Assembly: GCA_958299035.1 (NCBI GenBank)
Contig: CATQJL010000112.1
Coordinates: 69,781,117 to 69,845,116, forward strand
Reading direction: 5' to 3'
DNA from: Cylicocyclus nassatus
Taxonomy: Eukaryota > Nematoda > Chromadorea > Rhabditida > Strongylidae
Length of the DNA: 64,000 bases
Position 1 is the first letter of the stretch, and each line of letters opens with the position of its first letter. Positions 42,234 to 53,322 of the stretch are shown here, piece after piece. Under the pieces are notes generated by a model, which worked only from the letters and a program-made list of their open reading frames with translations, searched no databases and had not been told where the DNA came from. The translations under genes and the position numbers were made by a program.

Positions 42234-42540
42234 TGTCTAAAATGTGATGCACGCTATATTGAGGGAACAAAAAGAACACAGCATTCGCATTGAAGAGCAT
42301 TCGTCAGATAAAAAGCGCAAGAACTTGGTTTCGCCACTTGGCAGACACAGGCACGAATTGTATAGTGGAGATGATTTTGATATTAAAGTTATATAACACT
42401 TGAAAAATAGGTCTTGGTTAGGAAAACCTTGAAATTATTTTAGAATTCTGAAGAGTCAAAAATGAAGAGCAAAAGCGAGTGCTATTTATAACCGCTCATT
42501 CCCTTCCGATTTTATCATTATGTGAGCTATAACTGTTTAT
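42196..42540 (+). pseudogene. Penelope-like GIY-YIG endonuclease, copy 2 (divergent)
   Basis: On the + strand 42216-42265 reads VVYQLQCLKCDARYIEG, matching copy 1 and the GIY-YIG consensus (YIG changed to YIE). It continues with an EH(S)SDKKR segment in a shifted frame, then LVSPLGRHRHELYSGDDFDI. The tail after about 42480 is decayed and stops at the junction with the inverted flank. The 5' ends of the two copies overlap near 42200, so the arrangement is head to head. Confidence 0.65.
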
Positions 42541-42850
42541 GTGACATCTAGCTCAGTGCAGCTCAGCCGTCCGCTGCGAAATCTACATCCGGTATGGATA
42601 TCTATTGAAGCGATGTTTTGGTGGTATGTCCCTTTGCCATCACAATTTTTGTAGCAGTTGATTGGGGGAAGAGCCGAGAACAAGGATTAGTGTTTGATGG
42701 GCTGGAGTCACGGATAAAGTTTGAACCATTCCAGGTTTTTGATGAAGATAAAGCGTCAAAACGTAAGGCCGAAAAGTACTGACAATAAAAGAATCACGTA
42801 ACAACCTGTTCGGCACAACAATATTTGACACTTACGAACATGGTTTAATG

Positions 42851-43232
42851 ACTGCGAAACATGGAAACCAATAGAATCTTCTAAGCCTTTTTCCTTCAAA
42901 ATTTTCAACTTTTCTCGAATGGTTTTATGACTAATAATAGGCTAATATACATACAGGTGTATGGATTTTGGATCAAATCATTGACAATCGAGTGGCATTT
43001 TTTAGGATAAACCTATAATTTTGGCCAGCACTGTATACATCAGAACTGAGCTAGCAAAATCCCCCAAAAGCCCTCCGCTTGTTCTCCATACGCGATCTTG
43101 GGAGTTACTACTCGTGCCCATTCGCGCATATGTCTTCCTGTCTCGCACATTCCTGCATTAGTTTCCTCTCCACAATCGCTCAGTCCCTCTTGACTTTGGT
43201 TAGAATGGTTGCTAATAAAACTGCGAATTGAC
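42851..43232. other. No gene seen
   Basis: Unique AT-rich sequence. The last part (43083-43180) resembles 28375-28480 in direct orientation (TCTCGCACATTC-like). Confidence 0.4.
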
Positions 43233-43640
43233 ATTTCTAACCAGAAGCGGAAAATTTTTGAGAAGCACGCATTGATAAAAGCAAATTGCTAACCAAAAGG
43301 GCAGTATTTTCAGCTGCGGCCGTCAAGATGTGGTAGATAAAAATAGGCAAACGGCAACCATCTTTTCTAATCTGCGAAGCACAATTTACGAGCATACGCT
43401 AGTTTTCAAGTAAGCCGAGAAATACATCATACAAATTTCTATTCCAGCTGTTTGGGTCGACTGGACTTGAACAGCCTTTGTGATATCCGAGGTTTTCTAT
43501 GATGATGTTATTCAACAAAGTCAAATTCAGAGCAAAATTTACTGGCAGAAATTTATGAACAGAAATACTTTTTTGTCAGTCTGCTAATTTCACTGTGTAT
43601 TTTCACAGTGATCTTGTTTTCTAGTCATTCACAAATCCTC
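43233..43640. repeat. Inverted-duplication block, right partner 2
   Basis: Reverse complement of 28530-28945, with landmarks TTTCTAACCAGAAGCGGAAA and GATATCCGAGGTTTTC. A further matching block lies at 44355-44450 against 27940-28030. Confidence 0.7.
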
Positions 43641-44354
43641 GTTCACGCTGACCATTACAGTTGATGCCACGAGGAACAAGGAGAATGTATGGAGTGGAAC
43701 CAACGTAGTATTGTGAGCGATAAGTAACATAAGTGCATAGGAAAAGAAATAATCATCTCTTAAGGACGCGCCAGAAGAAGTGGAGGGCCATTGAAGGATC
43801 CTGCACGTCCTCCACATCAAAAGATGCGCCTACCGAGCTGAGTCAGTTGGTGCTATGGACCCGATTCATCCGCTAGCCATGGATGTGACATCTGATGAAC
43901 TTCGGAAAGGTTCGGTGAGTTTTTGGAAGAATCATGAGCGGAATTGTATGAGCAACGTAATCAAAACCTTTTCGGCAATCATCGGGTAAAGGGTTCATCT
44001 TATCAGGGAGTGGGTGTTTTTGGATGCCATAACTCATAACGCAGTTTACTACTATTCTATTATTATTACTATTCAAAAATTCCAAAATAGGACTGTTCGC
44101 CGTGAATTTGACTTAACCTCCTTGATACTCTCCACCTTTCGTCATTCCCAATCCATTCTGTCCCCTACCTTCAACTGGGAGTGACCCCTGAAGGGTTGTA
44201 TATTCCAAGATTTACCTTGGTACCAACGCTTGTTGGAGCATTGCATTAAATCTTCTCTTCATCAAGCTAATAAACAAAACTTTAAACCTTCCACACTTTC
44301 TGACTATCTGTTATAGACCAAACCTATTATATGCGTCCTCTGTATTTGCAAAAA
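43641..44354. other. No gene seen
   Basis: No domain, hairpin or repeat partner was recognised in this interval. Confidence 0.4.
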
Positions 44355-44480
44355 AAAATCAAGAGATATATTTTCCTCAATATGCTTCAATGCTGCTCAG
44401 TACTTCAGAAGGCAATCAAAAACCTATTTGATAACGATTCTCGTTGCAGGCAATACATGTGGGATGCAGCAAAGAATTCT

Positions 44481-45163
44481 TGAGTTGGGCCGAAAGTTGT
44501 GTCGCACCATTTTCAAAATTCATAACTCCGAGTATGCCAATCGATTTGCTTGCGTTTATTTCCATGAAAGAGCAAACTATGCTCTTCATAATGATATTTT
44601 AGCGCCTTCCTATTGAGCACACACTGCGTAGATACAGGCGGTAGGAAAGAATTACTCAAATTTTGAATTTTCAGTGTAAAGTCTTAAAAAATCTAAACTT
44701 GCGTAAAAATCGGAGAGTCAGCATTATTGGTTCTATTACCATCTTATTATATTTATGCAAAATTTATGCTGATTGACGTTTCTGTGAAAACTTAGAGTTT
44801 TCGAGCAAGCAAAACAAAAGGTCAAATTTGATTTGTTTTGGCATTTTTCTCGAGAAACATAACTTTCCGGGGAAACGCTCAAGAAGCTGGTAGTAAATCC
44901 TATAATAGTGATCCGACTTTTACTGCGAGTTCTAAATTTCTTATGACCTTACACTGAAAATTCAAAATTTGAGTGATTCTTTTCTATCGTTTTCATTTTT
45001 GTTGGGTATCTTAATAAGAAGCATCTAAGATAACACTATAAAGAGCATCGTTTTTGGAACAGTTCTCTCAAATAAAAATAAAAACGAGCAAGCTGGTTGG
45101 GAAACTCAGAAGTTATGAGTTTTCGAAAATGGTGCGACGGAACTGTCGGGCCAACCTAATTCA
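44481..45163. mobile_element. Palindromic mariner-type foldback element
   Basis: The outer arms (44481-44640 and 45000-45163) are inverted copies sharing a GGTGCGAC/GTCGCACC segment and a TTTGCTC-containing block. The inner arms pair as well around 44815. The terminal sequence GTTGGGCCGAAAGTT at the left and GTCGGGCCAACCTAA at the right is a mariner-like TTAGGTTGG end. No transposase remains. Confidence 0.6.
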
Positions 45164-46185
45164 AAGTCCCGGATGTGAGAGTTCATTCCGTACTATTACT
45201 CCTCAATACGCTCATTAGGTTTATTTAGATTTGCGCCCTTTTGGATTATGTATGATCACTCTTTACATTCTGAAGTACATGATGATGAAAATTGCAAAAC
45301 AAATGTGGCAATTTAGCAAATAACCATCTTACTGTAAGCGCAATAAGTCATTTCCTCGTATTCGGCTGTTCAAGCCAAAACGCTTAAAATAGCAGTCCAA
45401 CTTGAATGAACATCGATGTTTGTATTGGCGCACAGGCCTATAGTAGAGTACATGAAGTAATTATTAAGTACAACAGGAATCTAACAATTGTCATCGACAT
45501 AGCAATTTACTCTCGATAATCTTTGGTCTCTGAACCCAAGGTAGGTGTGGCAGGCCGATTAGGAATCATTTCTGAACATTTAAAATTTGAGTGATTCTTT
45601 TCTATCGTCTTCATTTTTGTTGGGTATCTTAATAAGAAGCCGCTAAGATAACACTATAAAGAGCATCGTCTTTGGAACAGTTCTCTCAAATAAAAATGAA
45701 AACGAGCAAGTTGGTTGGGAAACTCAGAAGTTATGAGTTTTCGAAAATGGTGCGACGGAACTGTCGGGTCAACCTAATTCAAAGTCCCGGATGTGAGAGT
45801 TCATTCCGTACTATTACTCCTCAATACGCTCATTAGGTTTATTTAGATTTGCGCCCTTTTGGATTATGTATGATCACTCTTTACATTCTGAAGTACATGA
45901 TGATGAAAATTGCAAAACAAATGTGGCAATTCAGTAAATAACCATCTTACTGTAAACGCAATAAGTTACTTCCTCGTATTCGGCTATTCAAGCCAAAACG
46001 CTCAAAATAGCAGTCCAACTTGAATGATCATCGATGTTTGTATTGGCGCACAAGCCTATAGTAGAGTACATGAAGTAATTATCAAGTACAACGGGAATCT
46101 AACAATTGTCATTGAAATAGCAATCTACTCTCGATAATCTTTGGTCTCTGAACCCAAGGTAGGTGTGGCATTCATTTCTGAACAT
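44964..46185 (+). repeat. Direct tandem duplication, about 610 bp per unit
   Basis: The units 44964-45581 and 45582-46185 are head-to-tail copies offset by 618 bases, with few substitutions (for example GGGCCAACC versus GGGTCAACC). A deletion of about 12 bases lies near the end of the second unit. The unit begins in the right arm of the palindromic element and continues into flanking DNA. Confidence 0.85.
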
Positions 46186-46300
46186 AATGTTGTCACCTTT
46201 CAGTGGTTCATTTCAACCGCCCTTTTGATAGCTTTTCTAGCTATTATGTTTAGAGGAATTCCAAAGGCCGCATGCAATAACATCGCTGAGGAGGGATCAT

Positions 46301-46496
46301 AGCTTAAAAGAGAGTTTCATATCCTAAAGCTCCAGACATATGGGTTCAGCGTCTACCTATCGTAAGTAGTCCTACCATCATCATCCTTCACTATGAACAG
46401 CTTAAAAGAGAGTTTCATATCCTAAAGCTCCAGACATATGGGTTCAGCGTCTACCTATCGTAAGTAGTCCTACCATCATCATCCTTCACTATGAAC
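46301..46496 (+). repeat. Exact 98-bp tandem duplication
   Basis: The units 46301-46398 and 46399-46496 both begin AGCTTAAAAGAGAG and end CACTATGAAC, with no difference seen by eye. This indicates a very recent duplication (or an assembly artefact). Confidence 0.9.
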
Positions 46497-47848
46497 ACGC
46501 TGAATACAAGAAGCTATATAAGCCGCATTTTTTAGCTTTCTGTATGTTCTCCTGATGATGCACAGTCATCTGCTCATTTATCACACGCTAAAAACGATTC
46601 CAAGTTATTGCGCTAAATTGTTACATTTTAACAGAGAGGATAGTAACAAAACGATTAAAGCGTGATCATATGATTTTGAAAGGCTGATGTACTTTTAACA
46701 ATAACTTTCTCAGGATCTTCATTTCTGTTCTCGACTGAAAAGGACAACAGGAAAAAAATCTAATTTACGTGGTCACATGAAAAATCATATTGATAAATCT
46801 CTCACAACCTACGCAGTTCGGTCAGGACGAAATAATTATCCAAAATTTGGTGTTTGACTGGTATTTATATTCTACAAAGAGTGAAAATGCATCAGAAGCA
46901 GAATGTTCTTAAATAAATCAGCAATAGTGTGCTTTTGTGTCAGGCGGTGTTCTAGGAAAAAACATCTAATTTTTGACAGAGAATGATTTTCTCTCTAAAG
47001 CGGTAAAATTTTGTGGCCTTTACTTAGATTCGTTACTGTTTATACATCAGGTACGTTGACGATAGATACAACTGTTGCATGGTGTCTTTCTCAAAAACCA
47101 AAATAGCTGTACTGTTATATTAGGTTACTACTAGCTAATATAGAAATATGATCACTTGGCTGCCACACATTTGATTTTTGAATTGCTTCAAATTTTGTAA
47201 AGTTAAAATGTTGTAAATTTACCAAATCATACAGAGCCGCTAATTATCCAAAGCTATATGACCGATCCAAACATCGCTTTGGTTTGCTTTTGTCTTATGA
47301 GATATTCAGGCGAAAAAATTTCTACCCTTCCAATAGGATAATTTTTTTGCCCTTCTTTTAGTTTGAATATAGATTTAATACAATTAGTAATAACATTCGA
47401 AAAAAATGTGCTTAGAAGATCAGAAATCCTGAAGTGTTATCTATTAAAAAAGAAAGTTCATACAACGCGCTAACTATAAACGCGATTCTCGCTCGTATTT
47501 TGCTTGTGATTCCAAAGACTGAGGCAGTTAAAATGAGGAATTACGGCTGCCAAAAGTGTTTTATTTTTCCTTGAAGTTCTGTGAAGTTGCATAGAAAAAA
47601 TTTGATACACATCATAAGTTATAGGGGACATCAAATTCGAATGGGAGCCCTGTTTAACATACACTTGTTGTTAACACCCTCTGTTGAGTTTGTTAACAAC
47701 AACGGATTTAATCTGTTCTTATTTTGATACTGCAACACTTTTTTCGGGCAAATTTCTGCTACAAGCACTGTTTCCATGTTAAGCGATACGCCAAATTGGC
47801 ACATAAAAATCCATAACTCGCTTTAGAATGATGCGCCGCAGCTAGAAG
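46497..47848. other. No gene seen
   Basis: AT-rich unique sequence with only short frames and no recognised repeat partner or domain. It ends at the left terminus of Helitron-like element B. Confidence 0.45.
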
Positions 47849-48484
47849 TCTTACTATAATATCTTTTGGTAACTGCCAAAGCGATGCGACGAGAGTACTA
47901 TCCTCCCTCATATGCTTTGCCGTTGTGCTGTGTGTTCTCTTACAGTGTTAACAGCAGATTCGCGACAACGAGGGCAGTCCAGATTATGCGCCATGCGAAA
48001 TATAACTGCGGCACATGAATTAACAAGGATGTGCCGAGAAACGCCCCGCCTCGGAGAGAGAGTAATGGTGCGCGCATGGAGAATCTATATGGTTTGCATG
48101 ACAGCGACGCAGACTGTTGACGGTGTTGGTAGTTACTTTCCAGACTGTATGCACTTTAAGTGCAACTTAGAGCTTGCTCCGCTTGGAAAGTGCAAATATG
48201 AGTAAAGAAACCGTCAAAGATCACCCCCCTCAAATCCAAAGGACATGAAACAAGGGATCAAGTCGTGTCACAAAGTTCAAACAACAACGCTTGAGAAACA
48301 TTGATTCCAGACTGCCAAATTAGTGCAAATGTCTGGCTCCCGTTGCTGCATAACTTGGAAAACGCCACTTTTGCTTCCTACCCTGCCTAATGCTTCTTAC
48401 ATTAGAATTAATTTTCGAGAAGAAGTCGTGATTTTAAAAGCAATGTCCAGTTTAGTTGAAAACAGGATAATGTAATCTATCAGT

Positions 48485-48760
48485 GGGGACGAGTGGCGTA
48501 GTGGTATGAGGCGCCGCTATGACCAGATCGGACACAGGTTCGATCCCCGCCCCTGGGCCAACCAAGCCCTCTACCCTCCGGGGCCGGCAAATTGGTACCA
48601 GAGTAATCTGGGAGGATAAAAGCACTGACCTGGAAACGGCTGCGCAAGTCACTGTAATAGGCTCGCACGCATACAATTGCCTCTTCGACTATGAAGTTAG
48701 TGTGTGCGTTCGGCGCATGCCCTCAAAGGGTACTGAAGACGCCGAATCCTTTATCCTTTT
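48485..48760 (+). mobile_element. tRNA-derived SINE, copy 1, with 12-bp target duplication
   Basis: The head is a decayed tRNA carrying an A box TGGCGTAGTGG and a B box GGTTCGATCCC, the internal RNA polymerase III promoter. An unrelated body and a TCCTTTATCC-type tail follow. The duplication TAATCTATCAGT lies exactly on both sides (48473-48484 and 48761-48772). Element A has the empty site near 30730. The 113-codon frame across it is not a gene. Confidence 0.9.
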
Positions 48761-50253
48761 TAATCTATCAGTTTTGCGGGAATTCGCTGAAATTTCACAT
48801 TTGAGTGCTTTTACTTTGGAAAATATTGATTTCGCCTCTGGAAACAAAAAAAAAGAGTGAGCCGTTTTGTTAGAAGAAAAGAATCAGTCACATGATGCGG
48901 CAGTACATTTTGCTAAACTTCTAGGATTCAATGCTAAATGTCAAAAACCTGCTAGACTACTTTTGGGTGCTTTTACCTTGTGAAAATCTATTTTTGCCTC
49001 TAAAGGCAGGTGAGCAGAGGGAGCTCGGTAGTATGCTGGAAGGACTCAAGAACTCCACATGGAAACACATTTTGCTAGCTAGATCTTGATGCCAAATTTC
49101 ACGGGAACTTGTTGAACATTCGTTTTTGGCTGCTTCTACTATGTGAAAATCCTACTTTGTGAATAAAAACAACCGGTAGGACATTTTTGATATGATTCTT
49201 TGAGTTCAGCGCTGAATCTCACAAGCTGCTTGAGATCCGCTTTGGCCGCTTCTACTTTGCGAAAATCAATTCTGCCTTAAAAGCAACGAAAGCAAATGGA
49301 GCTTAGTCTCGAATGAAGGAAAGCTTTAAGGGCTTCATACGGCAGTGCATTTCTGCTGAGAATTTTTCAACAATACTAAATTATAAAAAAAACTCGCTTG
49401 AAATCCATTTTTGGCCGCTTCTACTTCGCAGAAGTCGTACTTTTGCTTCTAAAAGCAGAAGAAGCAAGGGAGCTTGATCTTGGGGGAAGGAAGTCTCAAA
49501 GGCTTCAAGCGGCAGGACATTTTTGCTAGGATTTTCCAAGAAAATGCTTTAAGCGAGCTCTGGTCTCGCTTTAAAAAATGACCGTTTCTTGGCGAGACAT
49601 AATAAGGAGAGTATAGGACTGTGCATGATCGCGAAGGCCGATGTGTTTGCGGCCGTTGCACAGCTCCTGAGTGTCAGCCTGAGCTTCGGGTTGAGTCACC
49701 TGTTCTACACAGATGGCTGCTGAGGTGATCTCCATATTTAGGAGCTGTGGTACTTGGGGTAGGATGTTTGCAAGAAAAATCGCGTAGATGATTTGGGAGT
49801 TACTCACTATAAAAAGTTTCCTTGAGAGCATGATCTTACTCCTACTACTACATACTTATGTTCCGCCAAAGATCGTTGAGAAAATAGAAATTCAGTTCTT
49901 TGCTATTTTTAGTTGCACGCAGACAGTTATCAATGTATCTGCCGCAATCCACTTACTAGCGACCCGTAGGGCTACTGCCGCAAAACATCCCTCTTGACAA
50001 CTCCTTGTTTTCAAGGCTAAGTTATAAAAAAACTTTGAAACCCATTTTAACCGCTCCAGTTCGTCAAAATTATGCTTGTGCTCTCAAAAGCAGGAAAGCA
50101 AAGTAGACTGGTCTTAAAAGGAGGATAGAGCCACGAGCTTTACAGCAGAATCTTTTTGCTATATTATCCAATGGAAAGCTTCAGCGAACTTCAGTCTCGC
50201 TATAAGAAACTACCTCATGTATTGGGAGACATCATCAAAGTGTAGAGCTGTGC

Positions 50254-50326
50254 ATGATTGCGATGGTAGGTGCGTACGACCATTGCTTGAGAAGCAATGG
50301 TCGTACGCACCTACCATCGCAATCAT
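50254..50326. repeat. Perfect 35-bp palindrome in element B
   Basis: The arms 50254-50288 and 50292-50326 are exact complements with a GAG loop, centred at 50290. The homologous site in element A (about 33174-33230) has only one arm, so the second arm was created after the copies separated. Confidence 0.92.
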
Positions 50327-50939
50327 TATGAGGTTCCTTCATCCAGGTGAACAACTCCATATTTTTCAGAATCGCTACAAGTGATTAAAAGCTGACGTAT
50401 GATTGCGGAAAAGCGTTCACTAGAAGAAAAAGAATTGAGAGAGCTCAGTGCATAAGCAGTGGTGAACTCACCGATCTTTGCTATCATGCGGAGCTCTACG
50501 TTTTCGTTAAGGGATACTTTACGAAACTTGGTAAAAGCTGCTTTGAAAAATTCACACGTCTGGGTTAGTAACTGGAAGCTTTCTAAGACATGACACAGTT
50601 CGTGGAAATCAGCCGAGTTTTGGGTTGTATCAAATTAGGCAAAACTTCACGGAACTGCTGAACATTCGCTTTGGCTGTTTCAGCTCTTCTAAGAAATTCT
50701 ACTTTTGCCATAAAACGACACAACCCAATGAGTATGTCGCAGGTTTTTTTCAGGTTTCAGCGCTGAATCTCACAAGAACTTGCTTGAAATTCATTTTGGC
50801 CGCTTCTACTTTACGTAAATCGTGCTTCCGCCTTAAAAAATCAAAAAAGCAAAGGAGGATTGTTTCGAAAGAAGGAAAGCTCCAAAAGCTTTATGCAGCA
50901 GTGCATTTCTTTTAACAATTTTTCAGTTTTAATGCTAAA

Positions 50940-51760
50940 CTAGCTGGCTTACCCGGCTCCGCCGTATCCGGACCAAACTTGGCACACATACACTTCGGGC
51001 CCCGGCGGGTGTCATAGTCCACTTTTCGTTATCGATCGATGTCGACTTTACCGATTTTTATCGATTTTTTTGCAGAGTTCACCTACAGGGCTAGGAGTTG
51101 GCACAGGGGGGGAAGTGAGCATGGGGATTCCGAATACAATATTAGTTTTCAGAATTATCGATTACTTTTATTGATTTTATCGATTTTTTGTAAATTTTGA
51201 CATGCGAGGCTGGGATTTTGCACAGGGGGGTAATCGAGCATGCAGATTACGAATACAATATTAGTTTTCAAGATCGTCCATTACTTTTATCGATTTTATC
51301 GATTTTTTGAAAATTCGAGCTAGGGGGCTGGAATTTGGCACAGGGGTGTAATCGAGCATGCCGATCACCCCCCTTGGAGATGATCAGCATGCTCGATTAC
51401 CCCCCTGTGCCAACTCCCAGCCCCCTAGCTCAAACTTTGCAAAAAATCGATAAAATCGATAAAAGTATCGATAATCCTGAAAATCAATATTATATTCGGA
51501 ATCCCCATGCTCGATTACCCCCCTGTGCCAACTCCCAGCCCCGTAGGTGAACTCAGCAAAAAAAATCGATAAAATTCGAAATCGATATCGATCGATGACG
51601 AAAAGTAGCCTATGACACCCGCCGGGGCCCGAAGTGTATGTGTGCCAAGTTTGGTCCGGATCGGTTCAGAAATGGAATTTTCTATTCGGAACATACGTAC
51701 ACACATACATACATACATACATACAGACATACAAACAGACATTCAGCTTTATATATAAGA
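50940..51760 (-). mobile_element. Short non-autonomous Helitron, copy 2
   Basis: Termini identical to the copy at 25978 (TCTTATATATAAAG at the - strand 5' end, CAGCTAG at the 3' end) with one fewer internal tandem unit. It interrupts the sequence GCTAAA-TTATAC of element B. Uninterrupted paralogous modules (for example 33853-33862, GCTAAATTATACAG) show that nothing was duplicated and that insertion was exactly between A and T. Confidence 0.88.
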
Positions 51761-51970
51761 TTATACAAAAGCTTGCTTGAACTCCACTTTTAACCGCTTT
51801 TACTGCGCAGAAATCATACCTCTGCCTCCTATAACAAAAAGCAAAGGGAGCTTGGTCTCGAAGAAAGGAAAGTTCCAAGAGCTTCAAGCGGCAAACACTT
51901 TCAGGAATTTCTCAATTTCAGTGCTAAATTATACAAAAGCTCTCTTGAAACCCACTTTTGACCGCTTTTA

Positions 51971-52888
51971 TTGGGTCGTAAAGGAAGTTCTCGGGCACTC
52001 GCAAAATTTTCAAGTCCTGTAGCTTCGAGCAGATTGATTCTTCTTTGAAGCTACAAACTTCGTTGCAAAGACAATTCTGTCTACAACATATGTTTACCCT
52101 CTGGCTTTTCAGCACCTCACTGCGGTCCACGTCCACCAGCATGCGCAGAAGCGAAAAAGATCGACGCAAAAAGTGGCCTATTTGCGCAGAATATCTCAGC
52201 CATGTTGAAAGGCTGGACAGCTCATATACTGTAGTTATATAGAAGTCTGCTGGAGCTATCATGGAAACTATTCACGCTTTTGAGCGACTATCTGCAAAAT
52301 GAGTTTCTCCACAAAGTTTAAAAAATCAACCATTTTTTGCCCCAAAATGCCCATTTTCGAGCAAGTGACTTTGGAGTCTTCTCGTTCTGCACAGAAGACA
52401 AATCTTTGATTACTGCGAAGATTGTTGGGATAATGCCTTGTACATCTTCGGGACCCATTATCCAAGTGGCCATCCTTGCAGGCGATGTCATAGCAATGTC
52501 ATCTGCGAAAATAGTTGCAGTCAGAGGCAAGTTTGACAAGTTGTAATTTCTGAGCGTAGATGGCAAAAATCGAGTGCAGCTGCGGGTCAGAAGCTAACAG
52601 TCTCCCCGATTGGATCACATACGATTTAAAGGAAAACCTATGAACTGCACAAAAAATGGCAGCAGGAAGAAAAATTGTGAAATTTTTATGGTTAGGAAGA
52701 TTTCGTTTTTTGAAGTGCAGATCATACGCGTTTTGGCATCGATGAAAATTAGAGCGACTTCGAAAAGATTAGGCCTTCTTCTACTGAACAGTGTAAAAAA
52801 CTTGGTGTCAGAGTCCGACGGAGCGGAAAAGAAATGCATCAGAAAATGAAATTTTCAAAAGTGCTTGGACTCTTTGTTTACAACCTAA
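51971..52888. mobile_element. Mariner-type MITE in element B, number 1
   Basis: The ends are TTGGGTCGTAAAGGAAGTTC and the complement-like TTTGTTTACAACCTAA. TA flanks both sides (51969-51970 and 52889-52890). Without it the host module reads CCGCTTTTACTTCGCAG, as in other modules, proving the insertion. No transposase is present, although two overlapping frames of about 80 codons occur. Confidence 0.85.
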
Positions 52889-53322
52889 TACTTCGCAGAA
52901 ATCATACCTCTAGCTTATAATAAAGAAGCAAAGTAAACTTGGTCTCGAGGGTAGGAAGGTCCCAAGGGCCTATGTGGCAAGGTCAATGCTACTCCAAAAA
53001 AATTGCTTAAAACCCACTTTTGGCCGCTTTTACTTTGCAGAAATCATGCTTCTGCCCCTTTTAGCAAAAAGGCAAAGGGAGCTTGGGACAATCCTTTCCT
53101 CGAGACCAGGTTTACTTTGCTTAAGTGATATCCACTTTTGACCGCTTCTACTTCGAGAAACCGCACTTCTGACCTAAAAGCAGAAAATGCAAGGGAAGCT
53201 TGGTCTTAGGGGAAGGAAGACCCAGAGGCTTCATTCGGCAGGACATCTTTGCTAAGATTGTCCAGAAGAAAGCTTTGAGCGAGCTTTGGTCTCGCTTCAA
53301 GAAATGACTTCGCAAGATATTA

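Larger units (their letters stand above)
40620..42850. mobile_element. Penelope-like element pair in inverted orientation
   Basis: The outer blocks 40620-40930 and 42535-42850 are inverted copies (landmark CAGCTCAGTGTAGCTCAGCCG on the - strand at the left and its near match on the + strand at the right). Inside, two remnants of a GIY-YIG endonuclease point away from each other. This is the signature of Penelope-like elements, which encode RT plus GIY-YIG and often integrate as inverted or partial tandem copies (family knowledge). No RT domain is visible, so both copies are 5'-truncated. Confidence 0.65.

Noticed and set aside
48485..48560. tRNA gene
   Set aside because: The A and B boxes are good, but the acceptor and anticodon stems are mismatched, a SINE body and tail follow, and a 12-bp target duplication encloses the whole.
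48519..48860. 113-residue ORF on the + strand
   Set aside because: It runs across the SINE, its target duplication and the Helitron-like element, so it is an accidental frame.
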